From CAUZEO01 sp963578625 (GTDB lineage Bacteria; Verrucomicrobiota; Kiritimatiellia; SLOV01): a stretch of DNA of 14,882 nt. Every line of letters starts with the position of its first letter. Position 1 is the first letter of the stretch. Shown in pieces: positions 1 to 7,748 of the stretch. Below the pieces are notes generated by a model. That model did not search any database. It was given only the letters and a program-made list of their open reading frames with translations, and was not told the DNA's origin. A program made the translations under genes and the position numbers. The DNA is taken from contig CAUZEO010000096.1 in the NCBI GenBank assembly GCA_963578625.1, positions 1 through 14,882 on the forward strand, given 5' to 3'.

Positions 1-3000
1 GGCCATCGCTTGTGCCTCCGCGTACGCCTCGGGAGAGAACGAGATCTCGATGTCGGCAAGGCGCTTCGCCTCGTCCAGCCCGGTCAGCTCGTAGATGCAG
101 TTGCCGCCCGCACTATGATGCTCGCCTACGATGTAGGATTTGCCGTCACGCGGGTTGCGGAAGAGCTGTCCGCCGAACCATTCGCCGCCCATGGTCATGT
201 TCCGGTGGGATTCGCCCCGGACGGGCTTGGCCGGCAGGGCATCGGGCGCCGATCGGGCATCACGAAACAGGCTTCCCACGTACAGTCCATCCGTCGTCAT
301 CAGGAAGGCCTGTCCCAGGTTGCCGTTGAACGCGAACACTTCGCCGAGCCCCTCCACCTGCAGGCTGCCGATCACAAAGAGGGGCCCTATCAGCATGCCG
401 CGATCGCTCCGCGTGGCATTGTGTGATGCGTGTACCCCGGCATAAGGATTGGGATAGCGCCAGAGACGTTTCCCTTCCGGCGAGAACATCATCATGCCCC
501 CGGTCGAATTGGAAAGCAGGTTGCCCCGGGAGTCGGCCCAGATGCAGTTGGAAAACCCGTGATCGGGATCCCGAATAATCAGCTCCGCATTGGGTCCGTC
601 ATAGACCGGAGCACCGGACTCCGTCCAGTCCACCACGGGCAACTTCCACACATTGAATCCGCCGTCGATCGATTTCTGGTAGATCGTCAAATCCGGCGTA
701 ACGCCCACCGTCCATCCCCCCTCGAACCCGGTCGGCCCCATGCCCGGCGCCTCGAAATAGGTGACCTCCTCCTGCTGTACCAGGCCATCGCCATTTCGGT
801 CGCTCCACGTGAAGTTGGTGGTCGGCGAAGGCGCGCCGTGTTCCGATTTGACCCCGGTTCGCGAGAAATAGTCTCCCTTGTTCCACCAGATCACGCGCGA
901 CGGATAGAAGGTCCCGTCAAATGCCTCGGGGTGGTTTTCCGCGATGTAGCGATTCACTTCGTCCGACCAATAGAGATGGTCTCGGATCCACGTGGGCACC
1001 GTGAGATAGCGCAGTCCGGTAACATGCAACTGCCCGTACTTGCCCCGCGTACTGGCAAACAGCCCCGCCACACTGCCGACCGCCGCCAGGGGCTGATGCC
1101 GGTCCCCCTTTTGTTCGGAGATGGCCACAAAGGATTTCCCGGTCTGCGAAACGAGCAAAGATCGCCCGTTGATCGTAACCTGGTGGCGGGTATGTGCGTC
1201 CTGGTACGGCCCGAAATGCGCATCGCGGTGGACGGGTCGCCAGAGCGTTTCCAGGAGCCGGTACTGTCCGCGATCCCAGTCCAGTTCGAAGACGCCGCCG
1301 CTCGCGATCGCCCGTTCCGGCTGATCGGGCAGGATCCAGCAGATGGATCCCGCATACGAACCGGCAGCAATGAATTCCTTTTCGAATTCGCCGTCTGCAC
1401 CCCAGACACTGATCCGCCGCGGCAACCCGTCGAATTCCACCACCCAAAGCCGCCCGCGGCTGTCGATGTCGATCCCGAACGGATTCAGCATGCCGGAGGG
1501 ATCGAAGGAGCCGATCCACGCCCGGCCCCCTTCCTTGCCCACCGCATGAAGGAATGTACCTTCGCGGGAGAAAACCTTCACGCACATTGCCCGGCCCCAA
1601 TCGCTGACAAAAATGTTTCCGTCGGCATCGACCGCCAGATCCATGGGGGCCTCCAATCCCGAGTTGACCACGGGTGATGTTTCGCCCGTGTCGGGATCCA
1701 TGCGCAGGACCTTCTTCTCTTCCGCACTGACCACCAACAGTTCGTCCGGGGAGATCCACTCGAGCCCCGCGGGGCGCGGAACCGAAAAGCGGTTCAGCAG
1801 CTTTCCGGTGCTCTTGTCCACCACCAGGACTTCATCTTCAAAATACGACGCAATGAATGCCCGTGCCGGTCCCACGGCGAGGCCCTTGACCCGTCCCGCC
1901 ATAATCTCCGCGCGGAACGCGCCGCGTTCGACGATTTCCCCGTAACTTTCGTAGGGGAGCCCGGTCATCGGTTCCACGGTGGTCAACGGGACGAAGGGGC
2001 GCGTCTCTCCCTCGAAGGCCACCGGATTACCGCTCTCCTTGTCGATCCGGCTGAAAAGAATGGTGTCGTCCGGCTGACTTTTGTCCCCCCGTTTGTCGTA
2101 CTGATAGTGCGCTTCTCTACCGCAGGCCAGGTAGAGATACTTTTCATCTACCGCGGCGACCGGATCCTTGATCATACTGGGCGGACGCAGACCCCACTCG
2201 CGGCGTCCATCTTCCGTGAGGCGCACGGTACCCACACCGCAGTCCAGGTACAGACCGCTGACGAAAACGCTCTGCCCATCGGTCGCGACGGAACAGGGCG
2301 AATAATCCGAGATCCACGCCCCGGTTCCGTCCACTGTTTCCCATGCCGGCGCCCCGGGGCTCCCGTACGCGAATTGGTACAACGCATCAAACTCCGGATG
2401 CCACAAGCCCCGGGCGCGGTAGCTGCCCGGTGCCACCAGGTTGCCCTCGTCGTCGCGCCCGTCCCATGCGTCGGTGTTGGCGCCGGCGGCACGAGGGGTG
2501 TCGGCAATCAGATTGCGAATCCGCTCGCCCTGTTCATCCTCAACCACGATGGTTACGTATCCGTCCGCGGGCACGTCGTACGCGATCGGCACGGGACCGC
2601 GGGTCGCGTAGCGTTCCAGTCGCCTCTGTTCCAATTGGGCCGGGTTGGAGACGGAAGGCAAGGGTTTCAGGTTGCCTTTCGGGCTCAGGGTCACGGCTCC
2701 CCAGGCATTGTGATTCGACCAGAAAAACTCCCGCTGCGGTTTCTCCCGATTGATCAAATCCGTCAAGCGGTGCTGAAACCATTTTCGGGCGGTCCCATCG
2801 CCCCAGAAACATTCCAGTCCCATGCGAAACGATTCGCCGGCAACGTACCGTTCGCCGCTCCGCCGGATCAGTTCCCAGGCGACTCGCACCTCCTGGACGT
2901 ATCCCCGCCCATCCGCGTCTTCCTGGAATGCGGCATCCACGCCCTTGCCAAGAGCGTTCCGTAGCCCCATCTCCATGCCTTCTTTCCCCCGGGAAATATT

Positions 3001-3456
3001 GTGATGTATCAGCTTCGCGGCGGGGCGGCGCCCGTCAGTGAAGTACCAGCAGTCGAGATGGGCGATCAACGCGCCTCCCGGGCCGATGGGTTTGTCGGCG
3101 TCGGTCCAGAAACGGAACTGTACACAATCGGAACGCCAGCCCATGCCCGGCTCAATGTCCGGATCGACAAGATTGAGCATGGGCGTACGGTCTTTAAACT
3201 GAAACGCGGCGTACAGGAATGCCTCGTCGTACATCAGGGAGGCCCTCACGCTGTGCGTATCGAGCAGGGTCTCGAGGTCGTAGCACATGAGGATGCCTCC
3301 GGAGAGATCCCAGTCGTCCAGATCGCCGTCGATCGTGACGGGGCCCGGCGCGGGCACCGCAGGAAGCTCGTAGCTGCTCGTCTGTTGTGCAACCGTAGCC
3401 GTGGCGAGGTGGAGTACCACCAAGGTTGCCGGAAATCTTTTTTGCCAAGCACTCAT
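1..3456 (-). CDS. Large secreted CBM9-like / FlgD-Ig / NHL-type beta-propeller protein, 3' end outside window
   Basis: One uninterrupted minus-strand frame gives 1152 codons and is still open at base 1, so the C-terminus is missing. The ATG at 3454-3456 follows AAGGAGGG at 3468-3475, which supports this start. Residues 1-23 form a short Sec-type signal peptide with hydrophobic core ATLVVLHLATATVA, so the protein is exported. Residues about 36-255 look like a CBM9/DOMON-like sugar-binding domain: it opens with VTIDGDLDDWD and ends near GRGYVQEVRVAWE. Residues about 285-350 fit a FlgD-type Ig fold (DAWDGRDDEGNLVAPGSYRA). From about 365 onward come NHL-like propeller blades such as DLAVDADGNIFVSDWG and GIDIDSRGRLWVVEF. 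Residues 886-897 (DRNGDGLVQQEE) match a canonical EF-hand calcium loop. Catalytic activity cannot be inferred. Family knowledge suggests an exported carbohydrate- or surface-associated protein. Domain names come from motif recognition, not a profile search. Confidence 0.85.
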   Translation of the reverse strand, partial: MSAWQKRFPATLVVLHLATATVAQQTSSYELPAVPAPGPVTIDGDLDDWDLSGGILMCYDLETLLDTHSVRASLMYDEAFLYAAFQFKDRTPMLNLVDPDIEPGMGWRSDCVQFRFWTDADKPIGPGGALIAHLDCWYFTDGRRPAAKLIHHNISRGKEGMEMGLRNALGKGVDAAFQEDADGRGYVQEVRVAWELIRRSGERYVAGESFRMGLECFWGDGTARKWFQHRLTDLINREKPQREFFWSNHNAWGAVTLSPKGNLKPLPSVSNPAQLEQRRLERYATRGPVPIAYDVPADGYVTIVVEDEQGERIRNLIADTPRAAGANTDAWDGRDDEGNLVAPGSYRARGLWHPEFDALYQFAYGSPGAPAWETVDGTGAWISDYSPCSVATDGQSVFVSGLYLDCGVGTVRLTEDGRREWGLRPPSMIKDPVAAVDEKYLYLACGREAHYQYDKRGDKSQPDDTILFSRIDKESGNPVAFEGETRPFVPLTTVEPMTGLPYESYGEIVERGAFRAEIMAGRVKGLAVGPARAFIASYFEDEVLVVDKSTGKLLNRFSVPRPAGLEWISPDELLVVSAEEKKVLRMDPDTGETSPVVNSGLEAPMDLAVDADGNIFVSDWGRAMCVKVFSREGTFLHAVGKEGGRAWIGSFDPSGMLNPFGIDIDSRGRLWVVEFDGLPRRISVWGADGEFEKEFIAAGSYAGSICWILPDQPERAIASGGVFELDWDRGQYRLLETLWRPVHRDAHFGPYQDAHTRHQVTINGRSLLVSQTGKSFVAISEQKGDRHQPLAAVGSVAGLFASTRGKYGQLHVTGLRYLTVPTWIRDHLYWSDEVNRYIAENHPEAFDGTFYPSRVIWWNKGDYFSRTGVKSEHGAPSPTTNFTWSDRNGDGLVQQEEVTYFEAPGMGPTGFEGGWTVGVTPDLTIYQKSIDGGFNVWKLPVVDWTESGAPVYDGPNAELIIRDPDHGFSNCIWADSRGNLLSNSTGGMMMFSPEGKRLWRYPNPYAGVHASHNATRSDRGMLIGPLFVIGSLQVEGLGEVFAFNGNLGQAFLMTTDGLYVGSLFRDARSAPDALPAKPVRGESHRNMTMGGEWFGGQLFRNPRDGKSYIVGEHHSAGGNCIYELTGLDEAKRLADIEISFSPEAYAEAQAMA

Positions 3457-3467
3457 TTATTTTCGAA

Positions 3468-3475
3468 CCCTCCTT
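3468..3475 (-). promoter_or_regulatory. Shine-Dalgarno of the secreted propeller gene
   Basis: Read on the minus strand this is AAGGAGGG, 11 bases before the ATG at 3456. It fixes the start of the large secreted protein. The site can pair weakly with upstream bases as CCTT-loop-AAGG, and the leader CCTTCTTGGCAAGGAGG (3485-3469) nearly matches the leader of the divergent short ORF at 3588-3604. Confidence 0.7.
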
Positions 3476-3525
3476 GCCAAGAAGGTTTATGCCATTCCCA
3501 ACCAAGGTTCAACCTCTTTGGTGTC

Positions 3526-3553
3526 GCCACCGCCGAACTTGCTCGGTGGTGGC
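3526..3553. promoter_or_regulatory. GC-rich hairpin in the divergent intergenic region
   Basis: GCCACCGCCG (3526-3535) and CGGTGGTGGC (3544-3553) form a 10-pair stem with one wobble and the loop AACTTGCT. No T-run follows on either strand, so it does not look like a classic Rho-independent terminator. It lies between two divergently transcribed genes and could be an mRNA leader structure or a protein-binding site. The function is unknown. Confidence 0.45.
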
Positions 3554-3585
3554 TTAATGCTGTTCACAACTAATAGGGGAAGACC

Positions 3586-3604
3586 CTCCTTCTTGCAGAA
3601 GGAG
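3586..3604 (+). promoter_or_regulatory. Hairpin that encloses the ribosome binding site of the short secreted ORF
   Basis: CTCCTTC (3586-3592) pairs perfectly with GAAGGAG (3598-3604) across the 5-base loop TTGCA. The right arm is itself the Shine-Dalgarno (AAGGAG, 3599-3604), six bases before the ATG at 3611. Folding would hide the ribosome binding site. Regulation of translation by this hairpin is inference. Confidence 0.5.
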
Positions 3605-3610
3605 AATGCA

Positions 3611-3937
3611 ATGAAGAATGTACTATTCATGGTAATGTGTGTGGTGTTGTGTGCTGGTGCGGCGCAGGCTGCACTTGACGATATCGTTCTTGAGGAAGTG
3701 GTCAAGGACGGGATTCATTATGTGGTTGGGGCCGACGAAATACCGGCAAGAGTATTGAATTTCAAGAAGACCCCGCCGCGCCGCAGTTTCCATTGGGTTT
3801 GCTCGGCCATGCCTCCCTATGTAGAGACGGTCCGCCGTCATTGCAGTTGGAGATCGACGGACACGGTGCGGGAGGATCTCTTCAATCTTCGTACCGGACC
3901 AGGTGGGTGTCGTGAAATGCGAAGATCTGACCGTTGA
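3611..3937 (+). CDS. Short secreted ORF, probably truncated
   Basis: The start ATG at 3611 is well supported by AAGGAG six bases upstream. The first 20 residues are a textbook Sec signal peptide (MKNVLFMVMCVVLCAGAAQA, cleavage expected after AQA). A stretch follows that looks like genuine protein (DDIVLEEVVKDGIHYVVGAD). After about residue 54 (NFKKT) the character changes to Arg-, Cys- and Trp-rich sequence. The last 56 bases run antisense into the 3' end of the propeller gene that stops at 3882. This fits a gene whose 5' end survives and whose 3' part was lost, with translation continuing to a chance stop. GC over 3611-3720 is about 47% (52 of 110 bases counted), well below the neighbours. 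I recognise no family. It could instead be a real small secreted protein of 108 residues. Confidence 0.4.
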   Translation: MKNVLFMVMCVVLCAGAAQAALDDIVLEEVVKDGIHYVVGADEIPARVLNFKKTPPRRSFHWVCSAMPPYVETVRRHCSWRSTDTVREDLFNLRTGPGGCREMRRSDR

Positions 3938-5861
3938 CGATACGCCAGTCCCGCGGTGGTTTGTCCAGCTGGCAGACAGGCTCGAATGTCCAGGTTTCCG
4001 GATCGAGACGAAAGACGCCGCCATCGTGATACCCCCATAGCCGGCCGTCGGGCAGAGGCAGGAGTCGGTTCGACGACGAGCCGGCCAATCGAAACACGCT
4101 CTCCACCTGTTGGGACGCGACATCCAGAATGTAGAATATAGTTTCGGCGCTGCTCGTCCCCTCCGCCGCCCTGTTCCTGCCGACGACTTTGCCCGGTTGC
4201 CATTCGACAACCTCCCCCCCGCCGGCCATGCCGTCGGCAGGCAGCAAATCGCCGACGACCTTTCCCGTCTCGACATCGAACGTCACGACCCGGTCCGGCA
4301 CACCGCTTGTTTCCGGTTCGACGCCGGGAGAGCGCACCCACCAGGCCGTGGTAGAGACCACGATGTACCGGCCGTCGCATGCCGTGGTTCCTGTGTGCGC
4401 CCGGTGGAAAATGAAGCCGTCCCGAACCAGGCCCACCTCCCCCGTGGCGGGGTCGAACCAACCGAGACCGCCGCCGGAGGCACAGGGCATTTCGAATTCA
4501 GTCGAGCAAGGTATGTAAAGCCGGCCATCGGCGCCCGAGATTACGTCATAGGCCCTCCGCATCATCGGGACTCGCGCCACCAGTTGCGGATTTGCGGCTT
4601 CGCTCTCCGTCGGTGGCGGTACCGTATCCGGCCGGCCTGGCTGATAGTTCCAGGGACGGCTGGGGTCGTACGCAAACAATTTCGCACCCCAATAGCCCAC
4701 GAAGTAGATCTTGCCGCCCGCCTCCGCAAAACCATAAACATGGGTGTGCAACGGGGAGGGCCCCAGGATGTCGGCCCGGCCGGTCTTCGGGTCAACCGTG
4801 AAAATCGTGTAGGGATCCTCCGACGAGCAGAGCAGTCGTCCATCGGCGGTACTTCCCATGCGGAACAAGTAACTTTCAAACGAACTGAGATCAATCGTGA
4901 CCGAACGCCAGTCCGTGTCCGGTGGGCGATAGTCGATTCTGGCGAGTCCTTCCTTCCCGCACATGGCGGAACCGTGTCCTTCCGTCTCCGGGCCCCGCAT
5001 CGCCGCCGGCAGGTCGGGTCGGGGAATGCCGTCGACGGTGGGGCGGGACGAAGTCAACGGCGGCAGGCCGTCTACCTCCTCTGTGTTTTCAAACGTGAGG
5101 CGATAAACCGCTCTTCTACCCTGCCGTTCCACCACCGCATAACACCCCTCCTCACGCTGGGACAGATAGATCCTGTCCGGTTCGATAATGCACAGCAAAG
5201 AACGCTGCTCCCGCGTTGTGAGATCGACCGCCCATAGCGCCCGCGGGATCTGGCCCGTCGTCACATACATGCAGTGGGAATCCACCGCGAAAGGAGTCAG
5301 CCGCTCACCCTCCTCGGTCACATGGCCGCCGGGCGGTTCCTCGACCATTCCCTGGGGGTGTCCCACCGGGCCGAAGTCCTCGAACGAATCGGTGGCCTGG
5401 TCGAAGCGCAGCACCCGCCGCTTTTCCCCACAAAGATAGACCAACGAATCCCGTCCCGGCCTCCAGAACCAGTAGTCTCCGAACGGGAGAGGCAGCGCAT
5501 CGAATCTCCCCGCCTCCGCATTCAAGCGCAGGAGCGCGGAAGGCGCCGGAACGTAAATTCTTCCGTCGGGGAATGCCAGAATCTGCTGTGGATCATCGTT
5601 CGTACCGTCGTACACCGAGACCTCTTCGGTCTGCAGATTCACCTCGTAGATTTGCCAGGGTCCGCGGCGAACGATATGACAGCGATACATGGCGTATACG
5701 CTCCATCCGCTTCCGGCGGAACTGGGCGCGACGACTTCCCCGCAGTAACTGCGGCCGCGCACGACTACGCCCAAGTCGTCCACGGTCAGTTTGTCTGCAG
5801 TTGAGAAATCAAATCCTGTTCCCATCGAATCCCGTTCCCAAGGTTTGCCAGGCACCCGCAC
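3882..5861 (-). CDS. Leaderless beta-propeller protein in the PhyH operon
   Basis: 659 residues with no signal peptide and no membrane segment, so it is probably cytoplasmic. At least six segments repeat a blade-closing pattern of hydrophobics followed by D-x-x-T/A-G: LLRLNAEAGRF (111-120), VLRFDQATDSF (150-160), IFTVDPKTGRA (353-363), LGWFDPATGEV (466-476), VVTFDVETGKV (525-535) and VFRLDPETWTF (616-626). This indicates a six- to eight-bladed propeller of the NHL, PQQ-like or streptogramin-lyase-like type. No family can be named with confidence and no catalytic residues are evident. The GTG start at 5861 lies 8 bases after the stop of the upstream dioxygenase. The in-frame ATG at 5825 (MGTGFDFS), with GGGA just upstream, is an equally reasonable start. 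Co-transcription with two dioxygenases suggests work on the same metabolite, for example as a lyase, lactonase or scaffold. The 3' end overlaps the convergent short ORF. Confidence 0.85.
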   Translation of the reverse strand: MRVPGKPWERDSMGTGFDFSTADKLTVDDLGVVVRGRSYCGEVVAPSSAGSGWSVYAMYRCHIVRRGPWQIYEVNLQTEEVSVYDGTNDDPQQILAFPDGRIYVPAPSALLRLNAEAGRFDALPLPFGDYWFWRPGRDSLVYLCGEKRRVLRFDQATDSFEDFGPVGHPQGMVEEPPGGHVTEEGERLTPFAVDSHCMYVTTGQIPRALWAVDLTTREQRSLLCIIEPDRIYLSQREEGCYAVVERQGRRAVYRLTFENTEEVDGLPPLTSSRPTVDGIPRPDLPAAMRGPETEGHGSAMCGKEGLARIDYRPPDTDWRSVTIDLSSFESYLFRMGSTADGRLLCSSEDPYTIFTVDPKTGRADILGPSPLHTHVYGFAEAGGKIYFVGYWGAKLFAYDPSRPWNYQPGRPDTVPPPTESEAANPQLVARVPMMRRAYDVISGADGRLYIPCSTEFEMPCASGGGLGWFDPATGEVGLVRDGFIFHRAHTGTTACDGRYIVVSTTAWWVRSPGVEPETSGVPDRVVTFDVETGKVVGDLLPADGMAGGGEVVEWQPGKVVGRNRAAEGTSSAETIFYILDVASQQVESVFRLAGSSSNRLLPLPDGRLWGYHDGGVFRLDPETWTFEPVCQLDKPPRDWRIVNGQIFAFHDTHLVRYED

Positions 5862-5869
5862 GCGTCAGC

Positions 5870-6715
5870 TCAATACACGGGGAAACCCAACACCTTTTTC
5901 TGCTCCAGTGTCAAAGCCCCGATCTGGTCGGGGGTCAGCGCCTTCACTTCCGAGTAGTCCGATGGGGCCGGGAGGATTCCGAGCAGGCGTTTGGCGTCCT
6001 CGGACATCTGTTGAATCGCCTCGGGCGGCAGGAGACGCTTCGAATCCGTTATCCCTTTGATCCACGACCGCTGGAAATAACCCAGGACGCACCAACGCGG
6101 GGCGTCGGCACGGTTGATCCCGCCCCGGTGCCAGAGCGCGGCATCCCAGGCAATCGCCGACCCGGCCGGCGCTTCCAGGGAAATCGCGTCCGATCCGTCG
6201 AGTTCGGGATCGGGCACCTCGCCGGAAAGATGAGACCGGGGCCACACGATCGAAGTCCCGTTCTCCTTCGTGAAATCCGTCAGGCACCAGACCACATTCA
6301 AAGCCATGGGATAGTGGCGTCCACCGGTGAACGGCGTCACGGCATAATCCTCCCGGTCCACGTGCACCTGGAATCCTTTCCGCCCTTCCCGCTTGCCCGT
6401 GGGCATCGGCACACGGATATTGGCATCGTACAAGTAAGCGTCGAAGCCAAGCACCTCACGCACGATCTCCATCACAGGCGGATTGAGAAAGAATTCGTAA
6501 AAGTGAGGGTGCTTGCCGACAATGACATGCGCGTTCCGCAGGTTGTCGGTTTGCGTCCCCGTGCCCCGGGCCACTTCTGCTTCCCTGTCCAGGATCTCTT
6601 TGACCGCATCTCGCGCCGCGGTAACCGCGTCCGCCGAGAGCGCGTTCGAAATGATCGCATACCCCAGCTCCTCAAGCTGGCCAACCTGCGCCCTGCATTC
6701 CGTCTCTGTTGTCAT
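5870..6715 (-). CDS. PhyH-family Fe(II)/2-oxoglutarate dioxygenase (operon copy 2)
   Basis: 281 residues from the ATG at 6715; a TTG at 6727 in the same frame would add four residues. The double-stranded beta-helix signature is complete. The iron ligands are H118 and D120 in FQVHVDRED, with the distal H196 in ALWHRGG. R207 (APRWCVLGYF) is in the position that binds the 2-oxoglutarate carboxylate. GTSIVWPRSHLSGE (153-166) is the typical PhyH strand before the distal histidine. The length fits the family, whose members hydroxylate small organic acids, compatible solutes, phosphonates and similar compounds in the cytoplasm. The substrate is not predictable from sequence. The gene sits 15 bases after one dioxygenase gene and 8 bases before the propeller gene, so the three are almost certainly one transcript. 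It is clearly divergent from its upstream neighbour, so the pair is not a recent duplication. Confidence 0.92.
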   Translation of the reverse strand: MTTETECRAQVGQLEELGYAIISNALSADAVTAARDAVKEILDREAEVARGTGTQTDNLRNAHVIVGKHPHFYEFFLNPPVMEIVREVLGFDAYLYDANIRVPMPTGKREGRKGFQVHVDREDYAVTPFTGGRHYPMALNVVWCLTDFTKENGTSIVWPRSHLSGEVPDPELDGSDAISLEAPAGSAIAWDAALWHRGGINRADAPRWCVLGYFQRSWIKGITDSKRLLPPEAIQQMSEDAKRLLGILPAPSDYSEVKALTPDQIGALTLEQKKVLGFPVY

Positions 6716-6730
6716 CGATCCACTCAAAAT

Positions 6731-7603
6731 TCACGTCTTCTCGAAGAGCCGCCGTTGCAGATGGGTTTGCTGTTCGTAGATGGAGCCGCCGCGGCCGGAG
6801 CGCGGATTGGCAGGCCGGGGAACCGGAGGAATGTCCGCATGGCGCGGGGACTCGGGCAGCTCGCCGCGCAACATTTGGGTTTTGAACACCTCCAACTCTT
6901 CGGGGGATACCGGCTGGGGCCAACAGTCTGCGGCACAATACTGCAGCAGGTACAGGCGACGAGGCCGGTCAGGCGTCTTGTTGGGGGCGGAGGCGTGCAG
7001 CAGCCGGCCGTGGTGGATGGAGATGTCCCCGGCGTTGAGCTGCAAAGGCGCGACCGGGTGAGGCTCAAAATTGGGGTCGGTGACGGCGCCGGCAAAGACA
7101 TCCTCCTGGAAGTGGTTGAAAACGGGCCCCTTGTGGGAGCCGGCGACGACGAGCAGGCAGCCGTTCTCCAGGGTCATCTCGTCGATGGCCACGCCCACGG
7201 CCAGCATGTCGTCGTTGCTGCGAGTGTTCCCAAAGGCGAAGTCCTGGTGCCATTCTACCGAACTGCCGAAACCGGCGGACTTCATATTGAGTTTGCCGCC
7301 GAAGTGGCGAATCTCGGGGCCGACGAGCTGGGCGACCATGTCGAGAATGTGCTTGCAGCGGCATACCCGGTCGTAGGCCGGGTGCAAGTTTTCCGGAAAT
7401 TTAAGCCGCCGCAGGCGCGGGGCCTGAGGCGTATGACCGGGTTCGAGATCGAATACATCGGTATGATCGGTTGCCTGGCGGGACTTTTCTACGAACTCAT
7501 CGGTCACCTGACGGAGTTCGGCGATCTCGCCGGCAGAGAGAACACCAGGGACGGAGATATAACCCTCGGCGTGGTACGATGCAACCTGTTCCTGGGTCAG
7601 CAT
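6731..7603 (-). CDS. PhyH-family Fe(II)/2-oxoglutarate dioxygenase (operon copy 1)
   Basis: 290 residues starting with ATG at 7603. The N-terminal MLTQEQVASYHAEGYISVPG is the classic PhyH opening helix and strand. The metal site is H119-x-D121 (VEWHQDFAFG) with the distal H203 in LLHASAPNKT, and R213 or R216 follows as the 2-oxoglutarate anchor. The tail RGGSIYEQQTHLQRR resembles the C-terminal signature shared by PhyH and ectoine-hydroxylase-like enzymes. Of the three dioxygenases here it looks the most canonical. It is the first gene of the minus-strand operon and faces the third PhyH gene across a 145-base divergent promoter region. No strong Shine-Dalgarno is visible before the ATG. The substrate is unknown. 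Ectoine hydroxylase proper is unlikely because no ectoine genes are nearby. Confidence 0.94.
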   Translation of the reverse strand: MLTQEQVASYHAEGYISVPGVLSAGEIAELRQVTDEFVEKSRQATDHTDVFDLEPGHTPQAPRLRRLKFPENLHPAYDRVCRCKHILDMVAQLVGPEIRHFGGKLNMKSAGFGSSVEWHQDFAFGNTRSNDDMLAVGVAIDEMTLENGCLLVVAGSHKGPVFNHFQEDVFAGAVTDPNFEPHPVAPLQLNAGDISIHHGRLLHASAPNKTPDRPRRLYLLQYCAADCWPQPVSPEELEVFKTQMLRGELPESPRHADIPPVPRPANPRSGRGGSIYEQQTHLQRRLFEKT

Positions 7604-7647
7604 ATGAGATTCGTTTTCGAAGAGCTGAAAAGGCTTTTAAAACTTAT

Positions 7648-7717
7648 GCCTTGGTGCCAACAGTACGAAAGACGCAACTGGGAATCGAGAAAATTTCTCC
7701 GGCAACGCCTTTGGTGC
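7648..7717. promoter_or_regulatory. Candidate operator pair in the divergent PhyH promoter region
   Basis: The 145 bases between the two divergent dioxygenase genes (7604-7748) hold GCCTTGGTGC (7648-7657) and GCCTTTGGTGC (7707-7717), near-identical direct repeats about 59 bases apart. The first copy extends into the imperfect palindrome TTGGTGCCAA (7651-7660). An AT-rich stretch with TTTTAAAA lies at 7635-7642. I could not place a convincing -35/-10 pair. A regulator binding two sites to control both directions is inference. Confidence 0.3.
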
Positions 7718-7748
7718 GGCATTTCCGGGATTGTCCTCAGGATCCGGG

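Noticed and set aside
430..1677. A 415-codon plus-strand open frame
   Set aside because: It is antisense to the continuous 1152-codon secreted propeller frame, which has a signal peptide, repeats and a strong ribosome site. The plus-strand translation is low-complexity His/Arg/Pro sequence.
917..1759. A 280-codon minus-strand frame within the secreted propeller gene
   Set aside because: It overlaps the true frame in another phase, and only the other phase carries NHL-type repeats.
3516..3523. CTTTGGTG shared with the dioxygenase promoter region at 7709-7716 as a common operator
   Set aside because: An eight-base match between two segments of about 150 bases is close to chance expectation.
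4110..5237. A 375-codon plus-strand open frame
   Set aside because: It is a mirror of the propeller gene on the minus strand and has no recognisable domain or ribosome site.
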